From NCBI GenBank assembly GCA_043808325.1, contig JAZDEY010000056.1:7237-71236 (forward strand): a stretch of DNA of 64,000 bases. Direction: 5' to 3'. This DNA comes from JAZDEY01 sp043808325 [NCBI: Candidatus Eiseniibacteriota bacterium]. Lineage in GTDB: Bacteria > Arandabacterota > Arandabacteria > Arandabacterales. Position 1 is the stretch's first letter. Each line of letters starts with the position of its first letter. Of this stretch, positions 60,362 through 64,000 are shown one piece after another. Made by a program: the position numbers and the translations under genes. The notes under the pieces were generated by a model, which did not search any database, was not told where the DNA came from, and saw nothing but the letters and a program-made list of their open reading frames with translations.

Positions 60362-61302
60362 AAAACGGCAAGATCGGGATTTTCGGGCGGGACGATGATC
60401 CTGAGGTGGAACTCCTCAAACGCCGAGTCGAGGACCTGGGGGCGAAAGCGACCGTGATCGACCTATGCGGCTTCCCTAGGTTCACGCGTGCCTTGATCGA
60501 GGACGAGAGAATCATATTCGATGACCTCGACCTGACCTCGCTCGATGCCTTTTACCTGCGGCAAATGGGCTATTTCAGCCCGCTGCCCGAGAAGGAGCTC
60601 AACAAGGAGGAATGGGCGGACTACTTCGGCAAGTACAATGACTACCTGGCCAATGAAAGAGAAACCAGGTCGTTCACCGAATCGGTGATTCAGATACTCT
60701 GCGAGCTCCGGCCAGTCGTCAACCCATATCGCGCGGCTTTCTATCACAAGCTCAAAGCCTATCAATACTGGACCCTGGCGGCCAGCGGCCTTGCGGTACC
60801 GGATTTTGCCGCCGGCAACGACTTTTTCGAGATCAGGGATTTCCTGGGCCGTATCCCTTCTGTGGCGAAGCCCTTGACCGGCGGCTTTGTCTCGAAGTAC
60901 GCCCCTCAAGATCTCGACAAGGACAAGGAGAGTCTGCGCAGCCACCCGATGCTCGCTCAGCGGCAGATCTCCGGCAGGATGCTTCGCAGTTTCGTCGTCG
61001 CAGGCCGCTTGATCGGCACCTGTGAGATCGTCCACGCCGAGGGCGATGCTGACTCGCGCCACAACATTCTGGCCATGAAGGCTTACACGCTCAAGCCGGC
61101 GCACCAGCCGATTCCGGTCAAGGCCTGCGCGGTCCTGGGGATGGTGTTTGCCGGAGTCGATCTCATTTTGGATGAGAAGTCGGACACACTCTATGTGCTC
61201 GAGTGTAATCCGGCGCCTTTCTTCCGGAACTTCGAGGCTCAAACGGGACTACCCATAAGCCAGGAACTCGCCCATTACCTGGTTGAGAAGGCGGCGAAAT
61301 GA
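60358..61302 (+). CDS. RimK/microviridin-type ATP-grasp ligase
   Basis: 314 residues, GTG start. ATP-grasp features: KIGIFGRDDDPEVELLKRRVEDLG (pre-ATP-grasp domain), PSVAKPLTGGF (ATP-binding Lys), AQRQISGRMLRSFVVAGRLIG, then FAGVDLILDEK and VLECNPAPFF with Glu282 and Asn284 as Mg ligands. Layout and length are close to RimK and to the MvdC/MvdD-type ligases that form ester or amide bonds in microviridins. It would activate a carboxylate as acyl phosphate and join it to an amine or hydroxyl; the Glu-Asp near the C-terminus of the short peptide are conceivable acceptors (inference). It overlaps its neighbours by 4 bp. Confidence 0.8.
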   Translation: MKNGKIGIFGRDDDPEVELLKRRVEDLGAKATVIDLCGFPRFTRALIEDERIIFDDLDLTSLDAFYLRQMGYFSPLPEKELNKEEWADYFGKYNDYLANERETRSFTESVIQILCELRPVVNPYRAAFYHKLKAYQYWTLAASGLAVPDFAAGNDFFEIRDFLGRIPSVAKPLTGGFVSKYAPQDLDKDKESLRSHPMLAQRQISGRMLRSFVVAGRLIGTCEIVHAEGDADSRHNILAMKAYTLKPAHQPIPVKACAVLGMVFAGVDLILDEKSDTLYVLECNPAPFFRNFEAQTGLPISQELAHYLVEKAAK

Positions 61303-62084
61303 GACCCAGTCTTGACGAGATACGAGCGACCCTCGCGAGGAGGCTGGAGCTTGAGGCCCTTTATCTATGCGGACCCTTCGATGTCCAGGGTGAGCCTGCT
61401 TCGCCGGATATCCACGTACTCGCCGTCGTCCGCAGAGGGGACCTCAAGGACCTCCATCTGGTACCCGGCGTCTCGGATCTCACGCGGCGGGTCGAGGTGA
61501 GCGTGATTCCGTTATCCGGCCTCAAGGCGGCAATCGAGGGAGGCATTTCGACCTGGCTGATGTTCTATACGCTTGATAAGATGAGGCGGGGTAGGCTTAT
61601 TATGGAGACAGCAGATTTCGCCGCGCTCAGACAGAGAGCCGAGCAGGACTTGAGGTTAAGGCCGTCGTTCTATGCGTCGGCCCTGCGAGACCTGGTCGCG
61701 GCCCTCGGAGAGGCAGGGCCTGCAGGCCGGCCTGCAGGCGGCCGAACGGTGCCTGCCGCCCGAGCAGTACCCGCCCGACCAGTACTCGCTCGAGTGATGG
61801 CAGCCAACGCGGCGGTCCTCATCTCGCTTGCGCTTCGTACGATGGTGAAATTGCGGCGAGCGTTCTCAAAACATTCGGACCTCCTGAGCGAGATGAGTTC
61901 CGCACCCACCGAACCCCCGCTCCGGTTGGATAGACCCATGGCAGGCAGTACGTCCGCGGCGTCCGCGCAGGCCTTGATCGGCGCCGGCCGCTTCATCGAA
62001 TCGCTCTTTAAGACGCTCGGCATAGACTCCACCAGAATCCTCACTCCGATCGAGTGCAGACCCGCACGAGGGCAGATCTCGTGA
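61299..62084 (+). CDS. Third nucleotidyltransferase-like protein, degenerate
   Basis: 261 residues. The start mirrors the other two NTase-fold proteins: LYLCGPFDVQGEPASPDIHV aligns with the GSxxxG...DxD loop, but GS is GP and the second Asp is His (D37, H39). A second strand (LTRRVEVSVIPLSGL) and helical parts follow. The middle holds an Ala/Pro/Arg-rich low-complexity linker (about residues 140-160). The C-terminal helix bundle is short. It is probably non-catalytic. It is joined by 4-bp overlaps to the ATP-grasp gene and to the ABC exporter gene, so it is part of the operon. Confidence 0.6.
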   Translation: MRPSLDEIRATLARRLELEALYLCGPFDVQGEPASPDIHVLAVVRRGDLKDLHLVPGVSDLTRRVEVSVIPLSGLKAAIEGGISTWLMFYTLDKMRRGRLIMETADFAALRQRAEQDLRLRPSFYASALRDLVAALGEAGPAGRPAGGRTVPAARAVPARPVLARVMAANAAVLISLALRTMVKLRRAFSKHSDLLSEMSSAPTEPPLRLDRPMAGSTSAASAQALIGAGRFIESLFKTLGIDSTRILTPIECRPARGQIS

Positions 62085-63823
62085 CCACTCGCCAGAACCT
62101 CGGCCGGATCTTCGCTCTGCTCCGCCCGTACCGGGCCAAGCAGATCCAGACCTTGTTCTCGATGATCGCTGGGATCGCTCTGTCTTTGCTCTTGCCGCTG
62201 GTCTTGAAGTTCCTGGTCGACGATGTGATAACCAAGCGCAGGGCCGACCTGCTGGTGCCCCTGGTTCTTGTTACGCTGGTCATCTTCGCGGGCGGCGCCT
62301 TCTTCAATTTCCTCACCAGCTATCTCTTCAACGTGATGGGCCAGAGCATCGTGCGCGATGTCCGGAGAGGTCTCTTCGCCCATCTCACGCGGCTTCCCTT
62401 CAACTTCTTCACCGAGCAGGGCACCGGCAGGATCATGTCGCGGGTCCTCAACGACGTGAGTACGATCGGCGGGGTTGTCTCCTCGATTCTCGTCGATCTC
62501 CTGATCCAGTCATGCACGCTGGTCGCCATCTTCGCGATCATGTTCTACTTCAACTGGCGGCTCACCCTGATCTCTTTCGTTTCGATTCCGCTCTACATTC
62601 TGATCATAAGATTCTTCAACCGGCGCCTCAGGCAGACCTCCTACCTTACGATGGCCAAGCACGCCGAAGTCTCATCATCTCTTCAGGAGTGCCTGTCGGG
62701 CATCAAGGAGATCAGGTCCTTTAACCGGGAGGCCAGCGAAGTCGGCAAGTTCACGGCGAAGCTGACCGACTTCCTCGTGACGAGGGTCTGGCTCGGAATC
62801 ATAAGCAATGCGGCAATCCAGATCGGCTTCCTGGTGAGCTCAATAAGCACGCTCCTGATGCTTTGGTTCGGCGGCAACCTGGTGCTCTCTGGTGTGGTCT
62901 CGCTCGGGACCCTGATGGCCTTCTGGTCGTATCTGGGGCAGCTCTATACGCCCATAAACAAGCTGATGAACGTCAATGTGCAGTTGCAGGAGGCTGGCGC
63001 GGCCTTCATGCGGATAGACGAGATCTTGAGGGTCGAGCCCACGGTCACCGAGAAGCCCGGCGCCGCGAGCCTCCTTAAGGCGCGGGGCAAGATCGAATTC
63101 GACGGCGTGACCTTCTCCTACGATGGCGTGACGCCCATTCTCAGCCGGCTCACCTTCAGGATAGCGCCGGGCGAGAGAGTGGCGATTGTAGGCCGGAGCG
63201 GCTGCGGCAAGACCACCGTAGCCAGCTTGATCTCGCGGTTCTATGACCCGCGTGAAGGCCGCGTCAGCCTCGACGGCGTGGACTTGCGCGATCTCAAGAT
63301 CTCGGACTTGCGCCGCAGCGTCGCCCTGGTCTCCCAGGACACCTTCCTCTTCAATGCCTCCATAAAGGAGAACATCGAATTCGGCCGGAAGGGCGCGACC
63401 GAGGCTGAATTGGCGAGCGCCGCGCGAAGCGCGGGCGTCACCGACTTCGCGGATAGACTACCGCAGGGACTCAATACCGTGGTCGGTGAGCGCGGAGTCT
63501 GTCTGAGCGGCGGGGAACGTCAGCGCATTGCACTGGCGCGGGCCATCCTGCGCGATCCCGCGGTGCTTCTCCTGGATGAGGCCACGTCTCAGCTTGACAG
63601 TCAGGCGGAGAAGCAGTTGCGGGTGACCCTGGAGCAGGCAGTGAGCGGGAGAACCTCAATCATGATTGCCCACAGACTCTCCACGATCTCCGGGGCGGAG
63701 CGGATTCTGGTGCTCGAGAATGCCAGGATTGTTGAGGAAGGTACTCACCGAGCCTTGATGGACAAGCGAGGCATCTACTACTCGCTCTATGAAGAACAGG
63801 CTAGAGTCCAGGAACCGAGCTGA
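62081..63823 (+). CDS. ABC exporter (MsbA/ABCB-type half-transporter)
   Basis: 580 residues from the GTG at 62081, which overlaps the previous stop by 4 bp and has GAGG 9 nt upstream; an earlier GTG (62054) is less likely. The N-terminal six-helix exporter domain (LLRPYRAKQIQTLFSMIAG ... YLGQLYTPINKLMNVNVQL) is followed by a nucleotide-binding domain with Walker A GRSGCGKTT, signature LSGGERQRIALARAIL, Walker B VLLLDEATSQLD and the His in IAHRLSTIS. No C39 peptidase domain is fused, so any leader removal would need another protease. As the last complete gene of the peptide cluster it is the best candidate for exporting the mature product. Confidence 0.92.
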   Translation: MTTRQNLGRIFALLRPYRAKQIQTLFSMIAGIALSLLLPLVLKFLVDDVITKRRADLLVPLVLVTLVIFAGGAFFNFLTSYLFNVMGQSIVRDVRRGLFAHLTRLPFNFFTEQGTGRIMSRVLNDVSTIGGVVSSILVDLLIQSCTLVAIFAIMFYFNWRLTLISFVSIPLYILIIRFFNRRLRQTSYLTMAKHAEVSSSLQECLSGIKEIRSFNREASEVGKFTAKLTDFLVTRVWLGIISNAAIQIGFLVSSISTLLMLWFGGNLVLSGVVSLGTLMAFWSYLGQLYTPINKLMNVNVQLQEAGAAFMRIDEILRVEPTVTEKPGAASLLKARGKIEFDGVTFSYDGVTPILSRLTFRIAPGERVAIVGRSGCGKTTVASLISRFYDPREGRVSLDGVDLRDLKISDLRRSVALVSQDTFLFNASIKENIEFGRKGATEAELASAARSAGVTDFADRLPQGLNTVVGERGVCLSGGERQRIALARAILRDPAVLLLDEATSQLDSQAEKQLRVTLEQAVSGRTSIMIAHRLSTISGAERILVLENARIVEEGTHRALMDKRGIYYSLYEEQARVQEPS

Positions 63824-63878
63824 CCGATCTTCCCCGGCCGCCAAGCGCGGCGCAAAGCGCTACCGACTATTAGGCCAT

Positions 63879-64000
63879 ATGTCCGGTGAGTGGTTTTTGA
63901 TCGCTTTCTCATCCTCTGCTCTCGAGACCTCTTTGAGCGTTTTTCGACTCTTGGAAGCAGCCGGTCTTCGAATCGGCTTCACCAGAGTCTTTACGAGCGA
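63879..64000 (+). CDS. Start of a possible further gene, cut by the window edge
   Basis: From the ATG at 63879 the frame stays open for 40 codons to the window end (MSGEWFLIAFSSSALETSLS, then VFRLLEAAGLRIGFTRVFT). It lies 55 bp after the ABC exporter with only a weak AGG site. The beginning vaguely resembles DUF3343-type small proteins, but this is too short to judge. Confidence 0.35.
   Translation, partial: MSGEWFLIAFSSSALETSLSVFRLLEAAGLRIGFTRVFTS

Overview
The window is about 64 kb of GC-rich bacterial chromosome with mostly very tight gene packing. Many neighbours overlap by 4 bp (ATGA or GTGA), Shine-Dalgarno sites are clear, and several promoters match the sigma-70 consensus with 17-18 bp spacers. 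The gene content (secreted proteins ending in a FlgD/Por-type sorting domain, a phoH-ybeY-corC-recO-glyQ-glyS run, a Bacteroidetes-like YbeY metal motif, ResB/CcsA cytochrome maturation) suggests an uncultured phylum at the edge of the FCB group, such as Eisenbacteria, Krumholzibacteriota, Latescibacteria, Zixibacteria or WOR-3. That placement is inference; there is no rRNA in the window.

Layout: (1) 1-6.6 kb, minus strand: three separately promoted exported proteins, namely two lipoproteins and a 1,088-residue protein with a sorting domain. (2) 6.7-29.7 kb: a plus-strand GT-C membrane glycosyltransferase faces a 21-kb minus-strand run of 14 genes. That run starts with housekeeping genes (phoH, ybeY, corC, recO, glyQ, glyS) and continues into surface-glycan genes (two AP-superfamily phosphoesterases, a GT2, two YfhO-like proteins, two GT-C enzymes, an LPG-synthase/flippase-like protein). 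(3) 29.9-31 kb: a LysM protein and a small coiled-coil lipoprotein. (4) 31.1-38.7 kb: a minus-strand unit of PTS-IIA, MFS, DUF6485, resB, ccsA, vanZ-like, hisS and aspS. (5) 38.8-48.6 kb: a calcineurin-CBM9 protein; a GT, thymidylate-kinase-like and AP phosphoesterase operon; a repeat-rich gap; a sulfate-activation operon sat, AP phosphoesterase, cysC. (6) 48.7-50.7 kb: an XRE-Panacea antitoxin/RelE-like toxin pair and a decayed gene, bracketed by 73-bp direct repeats 2,001 bp apart. (7) 50.8-54 kb: a fifth AP phosphoesterase, a DUF362 protein and a DUF92 protein. (8) 54.2-63.8 kb, plus strand: the most novel region.

Region 8 looks like an undescribed peptide-modification (RiPP-like) system. 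A strong promoter drives a 33-codon gene with an excellent ribosome binding site. It encodes a peptide with one Cys and a run of seven prolines, followed by an intrinsic terminator or attenuator. Nine close-packed genes follow: an intact nucleotidyltransferase, a degenerate nucleotidyltransferase paralog, two radical SAM/SPASM enzymes with PqqD-like N-termini, a thymidylate-kinase-like kinase, two ATP-grasp proteins (one apparently inactive), a third degenerate nucleotidyltransferase-fold protein and an ABC exporter. The pairing of active and degenerate paralogs suggests heteromeric enzymes or substrate-recognition subunits. The product and chemistry cannot be read from sequence. A competing view is that the poly-Pro peptide is a regulatory leader rather than a substrate.
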